NCBI GenBank assembly: GCA_018669475.1
Contig: JABHCC010000010.1
Location: 62,001-126,000 of the forward strand
Reading direction: 5' to 3'
Length of the DNA stretch: 64,000 nt
From: Bacteroidota bacterium
GTDB taxonomy: Bacteria; Bacteroidota; Bacteroidia; Bacteroidales; UBA12481
Shown here: piece by piece, positions 26,604-35,454 of the stretch
Numbering within the stretch: position 1 is the stretch's first letter
How the letters are laid out: every line of letters starts with the position of its first letter
Position numbers and translations under genes: made by a program
The notes under the pieces: model-generated
Told to the model about the DNA's origin: nothing
The model's input: only the letters and a program-made list of their open reading frames with translations
Databases searched by the model: none

Positions 26604-27347
26604 ATGGATCTCACACTTAAAGTATGGCGGCAGGATAATGCCAAAGCCAAAGGAAGATTTGAAAATTATCAGATAAAGAATATTAGCCCGGACAGCTCAT
26701 TTCTTGAAATGATTGACGAACTGAATGAACAACTCATACAAGAAGATAAAGAGCCGGTAGCTTTTGATCACGACTGTAGAGAAGGTATCTGCGGTATGTG
26801 CAGTCTGTTCATTAATGGACGAGCTCATGGCCCGGATGAGGAGATTACTACTTGCCAACTCCACATGCGAAAATTCAAAGATGGCGATACCATAGTAATT
26901 GAACCCTGGAGAGCCAATGGCTTTCCGGTGATTAAAGACCTAATGGTTGATCGGCAGGCTTTCGATAAAATTTTGCAATCAGGTGGCTTCATTTCTGCTA
27001 ATACAGGAAATGCTCCTGATGCCAACGCTATTCCGATTGGAAAAGATAAAGCAGAAGAATCAATGGATGCAGCCGCATGCATTGGTTGTGGTGCATGTGT
27101 CGCCACCTGCAAGAACTCATCAGCAATGCTGTTTGTATCGTCAAAGGTAAGCCAACTGGCTTTGTTGCCTCAGGGTAAACATGAAGCTGTCAGACGTGCC
27201 AAAGCAATGGTTGATAAAATGGATGAGTTGGGATTTGGACACTGCACTAATACAGGAGCCTGTGAAGTTGAATGTCCGAAAGGAATTTCTCTGGATCACA
27301 TATCCAGACTTAACAGAGAGTTTCTGCTTGCAAATTTGAAACCATAA
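26604..27347 (+). CDS. sdhB: Succinate dehydrogenase / fumarate reductase iron-sulfur subunit
   Basis: A 247-residue subunit passing electrons from FAD to the quinone. The N-terminal 2Fe-2S ferredoxin domain has [16 protein letters not shown], with a further Cys at TTCQLH. The C-terminal domain has [15 protein letters not shown] and [15 protein letters not shown] for the 4Fe-4S and 3Fe-4S centres. It starts eight bases after sdhA and ends the operon before a bidirectional terminator. Confidence 0.97.
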   Translation: MDLTLKVWRQDNAKAKGRFENYQIKNISPDSSFLEMIDELNEQLIQEDKEPVAFDHDCREGICGMCSLFINGRAHGPDEEITTCQLHMRKFKDGDTIVIEPWRANGFPVIKDLMVDRQAFDKILQSGGFISANTGNAPDANAIPIGKDKAEESMDAAACIGCGACVATCKNSSAMLFVSSKVSQLALLPQGKHEAVRRAKAMVDKMDELGFGHCTNTGACEVECPKGISLDHISRLNREFLLANLKP

Positions 27348-27381
27348 TTTTAGTTTTCGGATGTAGCTCACTTAACGAAAT

Positions 27382-27418
27382 AAAACCATCCCTGTGTTTA
27401 GGGATGGTTTTATTTTTT
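27382..27418. terminator. Bidirectional terminator between sdhB and the aminopeptidase gene
   Basis: A perfect 12-bp stem (27382-27393 with 27400-27411) with a 6-base loop has T-runs on the plus side and A-runs on the other. It can terminate both the sdhCAB and the convergent leftward transcript. Confidence 0.9.
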
Positions 27419-27422
27419 GTCA

Positions 27423-28811
27423 TTATCGCTTCATTGTATCTTCTATTTCCTGTACAGTTTTTGGTATGGGTTTTCCCAGCAGGCGCCATCCATCCTTGGT
27501 TACCAGGATGTCATCTTCAATACGAATACCACCGAAATCCATGTAGCTTTCGACTTTATCGTAATTAATGAATTCTGCGAATTTTTTCTCCGCTTTCCAC
27601 TGATTAATGAGATCAGGAATAAAGTAACATCCCGGTTCAACGGTCATAACAAATCCAGGTTCGAGCCTGCGACCCATCCGGAGGAAAGCAAGACCAAATT
27701 GCTTTGCCCGCTGAATTTCATCATTATAACCGACATAATTCTCTCCTAATCCTTCCATATCATGTACATCAAGACCCATCTGATGTCCGAGACCATGTGG
27801 GAAAAATAAGGCATGTGCTCCCTGAGCCACAGCCTCGTCAACATTACCCTTCATCAGGCCCAGATCTTTGAGACCCTGCGCTGTGATCTTTGCTGCCAAT
27901 AGATGACAATCGCGAAATAAAACTCCTGGTTTCATTGCTTCAGTAGCCTTAATATTGGCCTCTAAAACAATGTTATAGATATCTCTCTGACGATTGTCAA
28001 ATTTGCCCCCAACCGGAACTGTACGTGTTATATCTGATGCATAGTGCAGGTTGGTCTCAGCACCTGCATCGGTAACCATCATCCGGCCCTTTTCCAAAGT
28101 ATTGCCATGATAATGATTGTGCAGAGTTTGCCCGTTAACACTTAGAATAATAGGAAAAGAAACAGCTGCACCATGAGCAATAGCTATCCCCTCAATTGTA
28201 CCAGCTATCTCCTGCTCCACAATACCTGGCATGGCCATTTTCATAGAGGTGGTGTGCATAAGATAGGCCATGTCAACAGCCTTTTCAATTTCAGCAATTT
28301 CGAATTCGTCCTTAACAGAACGGAGTTCAACAACCGCTTTAATGAAATTCTCGCATACCATTTTTGAGACCTCATGGCTATTCACTCCACTCAGGCGTTC
28401 CAATTCCATTTTTGTTTCACCCCGGTAAGGTGGTAGAATGTCGATACTACGGCCGGCATCAAGTCCCCTTTTCAGATATGTCTCTAATTCTTTGTAAGGG
28501 GCTGTGTTAGATACTCCTATTTTAATAGCCCGGTCTTTGAGTAAAGGCTGTTTTCCCATCCAGATGATATCATCGATATCAACATCATTACCAAAAATCC
28601 AGTCTTCGCCTGTCTCCATATCAATAACACCGGCCAGATCAGGATGATCCAGACCAAAGAAATACAAGAAATTACTGTCTTGTCTGAAATGGTATGTGTT
28701 TGCCGGATAATTAAACGAAGCTTCTGTATTGCCAGGGAGTAATAAAATCCCGGAATTCATCTTCTTCCGCAGATTATCACGCCTTCTTTTGTAAACTGAT
28801 GAATCAAACAT
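27423..28811 (-). CDS. Aminopeptidase P family protein (M24 Xaa-Pro peptidase)
   Basis: A 462-residue metallopeptidase of the pita-bread fold. The N-terminal creatinase-like domain (1-170) contains YPANTYHFRQDSNFLYFFGLD and FGNDVDIDDIIWMG. The C-terminal catalytic domain has metal ligands in VTDAGAETNLHYASDITRT (the D...D pair), FPHGLGHQMGLDVHD (His), TVEPGCYFI (Glu) and GGIRIEDDILVT (Glu). Start 28811 (MFDSSVYKRRRDN) matches the family better than the ATG eight codons upstream. It removes N-terminal residues preceding proline. Confidence 0.93.
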   Translation of the reverse strand: MFDSSVYKRRRDNLRKKMNSGILLLPGNTEASFNYPANTYHFRQDSNFLYFFGLDHPDLAGVIDMETGEDWIFGNDVDIDDIIWMGKQPLLKDRAIKIGVSNTAPYKELETYLKRGLDAGRSIDILPPYRGETKMELERLSGVNSHEVSKMVCENFIKAVVELRSVKDEFEIAEIEKAVDMAYLMHTTSMKMAMPGIVEQEIAGTIEGIAIAHGAAVSFPIILSVNGQTLHNHYHGNTLEKGRMMVTDAGAETNLHYASDITRTVPVGGKFDNRQRDIYNIVLEANIKATEAMKPGVLFRDCHLLAAKITAQGLKDLGLMKGNVDEAVAQGAHALFFPHGLGHQMGLDVHDMEGLGENYVGYNDEIQRAKQFGLAFLRMGRRLEPGFVMTVEPGCYFIPDLINQWKAEKKFAEFINYDKVESYMDFGGIRIEDDILVTKDGWRLLGKPIPKTVQEIEDTMKR

Positions 28812-28943
28812 TTTATTGAATATTAAGGTTATCAATTAAGAACTACGAATTTAAATTAAAGATTTAAGGCAAACACATTTTTTAAAGGTTTTTTATCACT
28901 TTGTAATTTGGTATATTGGTCTCACTTTTTAAGGGAGGGAAGT

Positions 28944-29639
28944 TTGCCGTATAGAAGATTACCAACAACTGATGCAGCCCGGATGCGGGCTCTGCAATCA
29001 GCGATTGAACGCGCTGATAAACTTGAATTGGGTGAACTTGCCTTTACCACCCGCTATATTCATCCCCTCAGGAATTTCCTTCAGCAATTACAAACGGTCA
29101 AATTCCAACAAGATCAATCCTGGAAACAGCTTGTTGATCAGAACAAAGAACACCATAAAAAGGCCTACAAAGCCCGTCTTTACCTGGGACATTTCACTCA
29201 GGTACTGAATATGTGTATCATGCGTGATGAGTTTCCGGCTGAAACCCGACGACTATACGGTCTGGACATCGAAAGTAACCGGGTACCATCAATGCTTTCT
29301 GAAAAGCAAATTCTCAAGTGGGGACAGTTACTAATTGATGGAGAAACGAAAAGAATTCGAATGGGCGGGGCACCTATCATGAATCCAAGCATGGGAAAGG
29401 TGCGGGTATGGTATGAGCGTTTTAAAGATAGTCATCACTCCCAGCAAACAGCTCACAAATCCTATCAAAGATCCACCCGGCAATTGTCTGATATGCGCCG
29501 AAAGATAGATGCACTGATCCAGGCTGTATGGAATGAAGTGGAGGATTCATTTACCAGCCTGCCGGATGCTGAAAAGCGGGAAAATTGCTCCGAATACGGA
29601 GTTGTTTATGTTTTTCGTAAATCCGAAAAAAAAATTTAG
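28944..29639 (+). CDS. Conserved hypothetical protein (Bacteroidota)
   Basis: A protein of 231 residues that I recognise only as a conserved hypothetical of Bacteroidota. TTG 28944 is chosen because family members begin MPYRRLP and a purine-rich AAGGGAGGGAAG lies just upstream. An alternative TTG start at 28908 adds 12 residues. It is mostly helical, without a signal peptide or membrane helix, and has conserved-looking ETRRLYGLD and VRVWYERFKDS segments. It ends with a 4-base convergent overlap with the TlpA-like gene. Function unknown. Confidence 0.75.
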   Translation: MPYRRLPTTDAARMRALQSAIERADKLELGELAFTTRYIHPLRNFLQQLQTVKFQQDQSWKQLVDQNKEHHKKAYKARLYLGHFTQVLNMCIMRDEFPAETRRLYGLDIESNRVPSMLSEKQILKWGQLLIDGETKRIRMGGAPIMNPSMGKVRVWYERFKDSHHSQQTAHKSYQRSTRQLSDMRRKIDALIQAVWNEVEDSFTSLPDAEKRENCSEYGVVYVFRKSEKKI

Positions 29640-30145
29640 TCAAGCTGCTCAGCCAGATTTTTTTTCATTTCTTCAAATTCCTTTTCATTGAATCCCCTGG
29701 ATTGATATATCAGTTTGCCCTTGCTATTGAAGAGGTAGTTTCTAGGAATGAATTTATGTGCAAACTGTTTATAACAACTACGGTCGATATCACCATAAAA
29801 TGGCATCGTATAGTCATTATCCTTTATAAATGGCACAATTTTTTTGCTGTCTTCTTCACGACCAATGATCAACAAAAGAAAATCATCCCGATCTTTATAC
29901 TTCTTCCAGATATCAGACTCAACATGAGGCAACTCTTTGCGACAAGGACCACACCAAGTTGCGAAAAAATTAATTAGTACAGTTTTCCCTTTCAATTCAG
30001 CTGACTGAACAGTTTTTCCATCCATTGTAGAAATCTTGAAGTTTGGCATCTGCTGTCCATTCATCAGGATATTTGATGTATCTACCTGAGCTTGAGACAC
30101 CCACCCAAAACAGATGGCAAGTGAAATAAAAAGTAATTTTTTCAT
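29636..30145 (-). CDS. TlpA-like thioredoxin-fold protein
   Basis: A 169-residue periplasmic thiol-disulfide protein. ATG 30145 gives signal peptide MKKLLFISLAICFGWVSQAQ. The thioredoxin fold follows with active site FFATWCGPCRKELPHVE at about residues 62-78 and a cis-Pro region near FIPRNYLFNSKGK. It likely reduces or isomerises disulfides outside the cytoplasm. It lies ten bases downstream of the CPBP protease gene, in the same leftward unit. Confidence 0.9.
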   Translation of the reverse strand: MKKLLFISLAICFGWVSQAQVDTSNILMNGQQMPNFKISTMDGKTVQSAELKGKTVLINFFATWCGPCRKELPHVESDIWKKYKDRDDFLLLIIGREEDSKKIVPFIKDNDYTMPFYGDIDRSCYKQFAHKFIPRNYLFNSKGKLIYQSRGFNEKEFEEMKKNLAEQLD

Positions 30146-30155
30146 GTTACATAGA

Positions 30156-31079
30156 TTATTGTTTGACATTGAGTTTCATTGTTGTGTCCCTGAAACGCAT
30201 GCACAGAAGTACCAGAAAGCCTGCGCCAATAAGAGCGTAAATCCAGGCTGTGGGGCTGGTGACAATCGAATCGACCGTAGTCTCGGTCAATTCTCCTGAG
30301 TACACGTAATAGGCTACTACAGGTATAGTATTATGGACTAAATGGGCCAGGATAGGAAACCACAAATTTCCAGACCACACAAATATGTATCCGAAGAGAA
30401 TTCCCAGAAGGAATCGGGGAAGAAAGCCATAAAATTGCATGTGCAGGGCAGAGAAGAGGAAGGCGGTTACAATGATTGCTATGTGCACATTCTTAAACCA
30501 CTTAGTAAAAATGGCTTGTATCATCCCTCTGAAAAACAGCTCTTCTCCAATACCTGGAATAATCGCAACCATCAGGATATTTACTGCCAAGCCTCCAAAT
30601 GTGTTAACCTCAAGAAAAGCTTCAGTCAGCCCCATGGCTTTGTCTTCCATGTTTTTCATCCAGCCTTCAACTCCTGATAAAAAATCCGGGAGGTGCATGT
30701 TTTGATTCAGCACTCCTGAATAAGCTACCAATGGCTGCATGGCAATGATTATTAAAAGAAGCCACCCTACTGATAACCAACTAATTTTGTTGTTAAATCC
30801 CAACCATTGAAGTGGTTTGGAGGAGGCCAAAACGCCTATCACCAGAGCTGGAACAATGAACAATCCGATCGAGTTCAGAATCTGAACAAATTTCAATAAG
30901 GGAATATTATCTGAACCTGAGCTGAACACATCGCTTAGTTCAGAAAAGGGAATATCGAAGAAAAGAACAGCCCCGAGAATTGCCAGAATATTGAATACCA
31001 AAAAAAAGACCACAGCCACCAATGCAAGCAGGATAATCTGCAAATACGGTCGCAAACGAGAATAAAAGCGAACATCCAT
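30156..31079 (-). CDS. CPBP-family intramembrane metalloprotease (Abi/Rce1-like)
   Basis: An inner-membrane protein of about 307 residues and eight helices. The family motifs are present: EELFFRGMIQ (EExxxR), FLFSALHMQFYGFLPRFLLGILFGYIF (FxxxH), and AHLVHNT (HxxxN). Homologues process peptides, act in bacteriocin immunity, or have unknown roles. A start three codons upstream (31088) is equally open. It is separated from the PspC cluster by a terminator hairpin and followed by the TlpA-like gene. Confidence 0.9.
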   Translation of the reverse strand: MDVRFYSRLRPYLQIILLALVAVVFFLVFNILAILGAVLFFDIPFSELSDVFSSGSDNIPLLKFVQILNSIGLFIVPALVIGVLASSKPLQWLGFNNKISWLSVGWLLLIIIAMQPLVAYSGVLNQNMHLPDFLSGVEGWMKNMEDKAMGLTEAFLEVNTFGGLAVNILMVAIIPGIGEELFFRGMIQAIFTKWFKNVHIAIIVTAFLFSALHMQFYGFLPRFLLGILFGYIFVWSGNLWFPILAHLVHNTIPVVAYYVYSGELTETTVDSIVTSPTAWIYALIGAGFLVLLCMRFRDTTMKLNVKQ

Positions 31080-31084
31080 AGCCC

Positions 31085-31145
31085 ACAAAAATAAGAAAAT
31101 TGTTCAAGCCGGAAGGATGGCGAACCATCCTGTCCGGCAGGAACA
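31085..31145 (-). terminator. Strong hairpin ending the PspC-PadR cluster
   Basis: GCCGGA (31108-31113) and AGGATGG (31114-31120) pair with CCATCCT (31125-31131) and TCCGGC (31133-31138) around a 4-base loop with one bulge, flanked by TGTTC/GAACA. On the minus strand a T-rich run follows. It is likely the terminator after the long PspC gene. Confidence 0.8.
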
Positions 31146-31175
31146 ATAAAATTAATAACGGATTACCTTTATTAA

Positions 31176-32771
31176 TTAATCCGTATCCTTGTCGACCCTC
31201 GTCAGGCCTCTGTCTTCCATCGTCCAGGCATAGCCAACCATGTGCTCCGACCATAGGTCTTCCTGGTTGTCAACACCCTGGAGGTATTCCCGTGTGCTTT
31301 CATCCAGAAAAATCCGGTAGCCAACAGGAAGGCTGATAGTAAGTTCAAGTTCCTGATCTCTCCATTTTTCATCTTTACCAAGTCGAAAAAACGGATCAAT
31401 AATCAGTAATGAATCTCGAATCGTGTAATTAAATTGTATTTGCTGAGCATTTCTGAGCGCCACATTATCGTTCACCCCACGTGATTCTCGCTTTATCGCA
31501 AGCTCTGGTATAGAATCGTAGCTTTTAACAATATCCAGAGTAGGCATTCCCAGGAGGACAAGGTTATCGCCTTGTTCTGACACTCTCATCTCATGACGAT
31601 ATCCGAAGTGCATTTGCATTTGCTTAGGATAATTATATTCTGTTTCAGCCACCATGAGGTAGAGATTCTTTTCAGGAAATTCCATATCTACTTTCTGAAT
31701 CACCCTTTCAGATTCATTATATTTCATTGCCTCCGATGCACCAAATATGGCTACGAAAACCAGGGCAACTATCCACACTCCCAAACTTCCCAGGCCAATA
31801 GCTTTGTCATGTGCCCGAAAAGGGAACAATAGTTTCACACCACCATAGATCAGAGCAAGAACAGGAATTCCAATGATAATAAGGAGGCAGATTACTGCCA
31901 GTACAGCGACTGATTCATCTAAAAATAAACCCATAACATCAGGCACACTGAATTGCTGCCAATCCCACAAGTCGCCCATAAACCATGTTTGTCCTGCTAC
32001 CAGTCCTCCGATTATCGCTACAAGCAGTGCAATTCCAGCTATCACAAAAGAGACACCAATAATTGCACCGATCACTTTAAAAAAGACCACAAATACATGA
32101 CCTATTCCATGTCCAACATTGCTAACTCCTCGTTGTGCTCTTCTATAGCCTTCTGATTGAGGAATATTCTTTAGGTTGTCTTTTACCTCATGATACTCTT
32201 TACGAATAGATTTCTCAATGTTACTGATATTGATATTTTCACCTTTCATTTCAAGCTTTTCAGCTGTCGTACGAGCTTCTGGGATTGCAATCCACAAAAG
32301 GATATATATTAGCAAACCAGCACCCCAGGCAAGAAAGAAAACCACGAACAATATGCGTACAATTATAGGATCGATACCAAAATACTCTCCAATACCGCTA
32401 CATACTCCCCCTAAAACTTTACTGTCGTTATCACGATAGAGCTTTCTGCGCGAACCACTATAATGCCTTTCCTGTTGAGATTCTTCATATACTTTTTCTT
32501 CATCATCAACATCAGCAAAATCTTCAGGCTCACCAAGTATTCCAATTGCCTCTTCTACATCTTCCAGAACAATAGATTCCTTATCATCACCAGTTCTGGT
32601 TTGAAAGATTTCAGCAATACGTGCTTCAATATCAGCCAGTATTTCTTGCTCCCCGGGTGTTCCACGAAAGCGCATTTTAAGCTTATCCAAATATTTGCTG
32701 AGCCGTTCATATGCGTCCTCATCAATATGAAAAACTTGTCCGCTTATATTAATTTTTATTGTTTTTTTCAT
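31176..32771 (-). CDS. Long PspC-domain membrane protein
   Basis: A 531-residue membrane protein. Residues 1-90 share the VFHIDEDAY-type cytoplasmic domain with the short PspC gene of this cluster. The PspC domain lies at 108-168 (KLYRDNDSKVLGGVCSGIGEYFGIDPIIVRILFV). Further membrane helices follow in about 215-250, 280-310 and 325-345, then a soluble extracytoplasmic beta-rich tail. The family is tied to envelope stress, with its role in Bacteroidota not defined. It is last in the PspC-DUF2807-PadR-PspC operon, six bases after padR. Confidence 0.87.
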   Translation of the reverse strand: MKKTIKINISGQVFHIDEDAYERLSKYLDKLKMRFRGTPGEQEILADIEARIAEIFQTRTGDDKESIVLEDVEEAIGILGEPEDFADVDDEEKVYEESQQERHYSGSRRKLYRDNDSKVLGGVCSGIGEYFGIDPIIVRILFVVFFLAWGAGLLIYILLWIAIPEARTTAEKLEMKGENINISNIEKSIRKEYHEVKDNLKNIPQSEGYRRAQRGVSNVGHGIGHVFVVFFKVIGAIIGVSFVIAGIALLVAIIGGLVAGQTWFMGDLWDWQQFSVPDVMGLFLDESVAVLAVICLLIIIGIPVLALIYGGVKLLFPFRAHDKAIGLGSLGVWIVALVFVAIFGASEAMKYNESERVIQKVDMEFPEKNLYLMVAETEYNYPKQMQMHFGYRHEMRVSEQGDNLVLLGMPTLDIVKSYDSIPELAIKRESRGVNDNVALRNAQQIQFNYTIRDSLLIIDPFFRLGKDEKWRDQELELTISLPVGYRIFLDESTREYLQGVDNQEDLWSEHMVGYAWTMEDRGLTRVDKDTD

Positions 32772-32777
32772 GGCAGA

Positions 32778-33107
32778 TTAAGCTTGTTCGTTAATAGATT
32801 TAACAGCCTGAACCAGATCATCCCATGATGTATCCAACTCTTTCAAAAAGTCCTGGCCTTCATCCGTCAGGCGATAGTATTTTCTTGGGGGTCCCTGTGT
32901 TGATTCCTCCCAGCGGTAACTCAGCAAACCAGCATTCTTCTGCCGGGTAAGCAATGGGTAAAGGGTGCCTTCCACTACAATCAGTTTTGATTCTTTCATC
33001 TTCTTAATGATGTCAGATGCATAGCGGTCATTTTGTTGCAGTATGGTAAGAATACAGTATTCCAGTACACCTTTTCGCATTTGAGCTTTTGCATTCTCAA
33101 TATTCAT
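32778..33107 (-). CDS. PadR-family transcriptional regulator
   Basis: A 109-residue winged-helix repressor. It has the typical start KAQMRKGVLEYCILTILQQNDRYASDIIKKMKE, the wing segment VVEGTLYPLLTRQKNAGLLSYRWEES, and GPPRKYYRLTDEGQDFL. PadR proteins sense small molecules or envelope stress and usually repress their own operon. The 3' helix is short, so the dimerisation region is minimal. It is encoded in the cluster it probably controls, and a dyad overlapping the cluster promoter (34464-34488) is a candidate operator. Confidence 0.93.
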   Translation of the reverse strand: MNIENAKAQMRKGVLEYCILTILQQNDRYASDIIKKMKESKLIVVEGTLYPLLTRQKNAGLLSYRWEESTQGPPRKYYRLTDEGQDFLKELDTSWDDLVQAVKSINEQA

Positions 33108-33124
33108 AAGCAGTTTATTAATGT

Positions 33125-33835
33125 TTAATATTTTCTTAATGATCCAATCCCGGAAATATTTCTTCGGATGTCAGGATCGCCTTTATATTTTACAGATCCT
33201 GCTCCTGATATCTCAACGTCAAGCATATCAGTAGCAAAAACTCTGGCAGAGGCTGCTCCGCTCATATCGATGTTTACGTCTTCGGCCCGTAATCCAAATG
33301 CATTGAAATCACCAGCTCCTGAAATATTGAGGGAGACATCTTTCACACGACCATTTAAATCACAATCCGCGGCTCCACTTACATCAAGACGCAATCGCTC
33401 GGCGATCACATCTATGTTCAAATCAATTGCCCCGCTGCAATCAATAAGCAGAGACTTAACCTCAATTGGAGTTTCACCATTAACATCCAGAGCACCACTT
33501 AGTTCAATTCTTTGCAGATCAGTGTATTTAATGTGTAAGTCCTTCTTTTTAGCACGAAAAATATTGCGCTTGCTTTCTATCTCAAGTTTATTCCCAACCT
33601 GACGAACTTCAATATATTCAAGCAAATTCTCATCTGCTTCAATTTTAAGCCCCGGGCGATCACTTTGTGTCAGAAAAACTTTGAAGTTGCCGTCAATTTC
33701 CAAACGATCGAAATCATCAATCGATTCTATTCTGACTTCAACATCTCCATTTCCACTTATTCCATTGATACAGGAAGTTGTGAACATCAAACCAGCAATT
33801 ACAAGGCCTGATAATAATATTTTGTAAGCTTTCAT
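33125..33835 (-). CDS. DUF2807 (GIN domain) exported protein
   Basis: A 236-residue exported protein. The signal peptide MKAYKILLSGLVIAGLMFTTSC has a lipobox-like TTSC end. The head GIN domain follows (IDDFDRLEIDGNFKVFLTQS), then repeated beta-helix-type turns with SGAxDxN / SGAGDxN motifs (residues 110-230), ending in a Gly-rich SGIGSLRKY. DUF2807 proteins are described as putative auto-transporter adhesins and are frequently clustered with PspC and PadR in Bacteroidota. The role is likely envelope-related; no catalytic feature is seen. Confidence 0.88.
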   Translation of the reverse strand: MKAYKILLSGLVIAGLMFTTSCINGISGNGDVEVRIESIDDFDRLEIDGNFKVFLTQSDRPGLKIEADENLLEYIEVRQVGNKLEIESKRNIFRAKKKDLHIKYTDLQRIELSGALDVNGETPIEVKSLLIDCSGAIDLNIDVIAERLRLDVSGAADCDLNGRVKDVSLNISGAGDFNAFGLRAEDVNIDMSGAASARVFATDMLDVEISGAGSVKYKGDPDIRRNISGIGSLRKY

Positions 33836-33851
33836 TTTTATACCCTCCCTT

Positions 33852-34391
33852 TTAAAAGAAATATGAACCTGATCTCATTTCAGATATTTGCTCTGGCGTT
33901 TGAGCCAGTGGCAGTGCTATCCATAGTACGATATAGGCTAGAAAACCGAATCCTATAAAGAGTGCTATTACAAATAATATGCGAATCAACAGGGGATCAG
34001 TATTAAAGTAATAACCCAGGCCACTACATACTCCACCAATGGGTTTGTCATTAGAATCACGATACATTCTACGATACCGTTTGCCTTCATGACGATTTCT
34101 TGATCCACTCCATGAATGATCAGATCTGTTGCCACCCATATCTTCAGGTGTTCCTAAAGTATTGAGTACATCTTTTACATCATCAGATGAAATTGATTTA
34201 CGATGTGGCTTTAATTTCTCACCAAATAACTCGGCCATTCTTGCTTCCAGATCTTTTATTACATCAGAACCTTCAGCTGAATGTCCGAATTGTCGCTCTA
34301 TCCTGTTAAGATAGTCCCGCAGTATTTCATATGCATCTTCGTCTATATGAAAAACGACACCTGCCAGATTTATTTGAATTGCTTTTTTCAT
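33852..34391 (-). CDS. Short PspC-domain protein
   Basis: A 179-residue protein, first in the leftward cluster. The N-terminal domain (1-85) parallels that of the long PspC gene (INLAGVVFHIDEDAYEILRDYL), and the PspC domain follows at about 108-170 with YRDSNDKPIGGVCSGLGYYFNTDPLLIRILFV and one or two membrane helices. The two genes bracket DUF2807 and PadR and probably arose by duplication. Confidence 0.9.
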   Translation of the reverse strand: MKKAIQINLAGVVFHIDEDAYEILRDYLNRIERQFGHSAEGSDVIKDLEARMAELFGEKLKPHRKSISSDDVKDVLNTLGTPEDMGGNRSDHSWSGSRNRHEGKRYRRMYRDSNDKPIGGVCSGLGYYFNTDPLLIRILFVIALFIGFGFLAYIVLWIALPLAQTPEQISEMRSGSYFF

Positions 34392-34444
34392 TTTTTATTA
34401 ATTTTATTGTCAGAATACCTTCTATAACATTATTGTTTCCATTG

Positions 34445-34488
34445 CAAAGATATGTCATTTTTTTAGTATTTTGCAATACATAGTACTA
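34445..34488 (-). promoter_or_regulatory. Promoter and candidate PadR operator of the PspC cluster
   Basis: On the minus strand TTG (34476-34474), 21 bases, and TATCTTTG (34452-34445) fit the Bacteroidota promoter consensus, 54 bases before the start. The dyad GTATT-TTGC-AATAC (34466-34479) and palindrome TAGTACTA (34481-34488) overlap or abut the -33 box, and ATTGCAAA occurs in both orientations. This suggests that PadR binding would block transcription. Operator identity is inferred. Confidence 0.6.
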
Positions 34489-34543
34489 ATTTTTTTCTCA
34501 TTCACATTCTTACCATCTGTTTATCAGCGTATTTAATTTTTAC

Positions 34544-34551
34544 TATTTTTG
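34544..34551 (+). promoter_or_regulatory. Possible -7 element for the DUF2797 gene
   Basis: TATTTTTG matches TANNTTTG, ending 19 bases before the ATG at 34571. No TTG at the proper distance was seen. Confidence 0.4.
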
Positions 34552-34570
34552 ACCTTAAAGACAAACTTCA

Positions 34571-35368
34571 ATGGAAATAAGCGGAAATCTGATAAAACTA
34601 GAGAGCCAACCAGACGAAATAGTGCAATATTTTGCTAAGCTGGGTGGCGAAAAAGTCTTGCTAAACGAGCTAATAGGTAAAACTGTTAGTCTGAAATACC
34701 TGCATGAGATTAATTGTATAGCCTGCGGAGCAAAAACTAAAAGTTCTTTCTTTCAGGGCTATTGTTTTCCCTGTTTCAGTACTCTTCCTGAAACCGATAC
34801 CTGCATCATGCAACCAGAAACCTGCAGGGCTCATGAAGGAATCAGCCGTGATATGTCCTGGTCAGAAAGTCATTGTCTGACTTCTCACATCGTTTATCTG
34901 GCTCTCACAAGCACCACAAAAATCGGAGTAACACGCGAATCTCAGATTCCAACAAGGTGGATTGATCAGGGGGCCTGGAAAGCAATCAAGCTGGCACGCA
35001 CACCAAATCGCCATACGGCCGGATTAATTGAAGTTGCCCTCAAGCCATACTTCACTGATAAAACTTCATGGCAAAAAATGCTCAAAGATATACGAGCTCA
35101 AGATATCGACCTGGTGGATGAGAAAGATAAGGCCTGGGAGCTTCTACCAGAAGAATTGGAAGCTTATTGCATAGATGAAGATGAGATAAGAGAAATAAAT
35201 TATCCGGTAGACCAATACCCTGAGAAAGTTAAAAGTTTAAGCTTCGACAAAACTGATATTGTAGAAGGCAAGCTATCTGGCATAAGAGGCCAATACCTGA
35301 TATTCGAAAACATGCACGTATTCAACATAAGACGCCACAACGGATACAAAATAAAGCTAAAATTCTAA
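34571..35368 (+). CDS. DUF2797 domain protein with zinc-ribbon-like cysteines
   Basis: A 265-residue soluble protein of the DUF2797 family. Cys pairs CIACGAK and YCFPC (about residues 51-74) look like a zinc ribbon, and later Cys residues occur in CIMQPETCRAHEG. A central segment HIVYLALTSTTKIGVTRESQIPTRW resembles the first strands of a GIY-YIG-type fold, followed by a conserved Glu (LIEVAL). That resemblance is suggestive only, and no activity is established. Transcribed divergently from the PspC cluster. Confidence 0.82.
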   Translation: MEISGNLIKLESQPDEIVQYFAKLGGEKVLLNELIGKTVSLKYLHEINCIACGAKTKSSFFQGYCFPCFSTLPETDTCIMQPETCRAHEGISRDMSWSESHCLTSHIVYLALTSTTKIGVTRESQIPTRWIDQGAWKAIKLARTPNRHTAGLIEVALKPYFTDKTSWQKMLKDIRAQDIDLVDEKDKAWELLPEELEAYCIDEDEIREINYPVDQYPEKVKSLSFDKTDIVEGKLSGIRGQYLIFENMHVFNIRRHNGYKIKLKF

Positions 35369-35452
35369 AAACCCTTACCCCTTAAACTTAAACCCTACAA
35401 CTTCCCTTAACCCGTCCTAACCCTTATCCCTTATGCCTTAACCTTTCCTATG
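35369..35452. repeat. Degenerate CCCTTA-like short repeats
   Basis: The gap between the DUF2797 gene and ilvE is a pyrimidine-rich tract of irregular AACCCTTA/CCCTTATC-type units (about ten partial copies). It looks like a decayed microsatellite. Both flanking genes end here, and no clear terminator hairpin is present. Confidence 0.75.
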
Positions 35453-35454
35453 CC

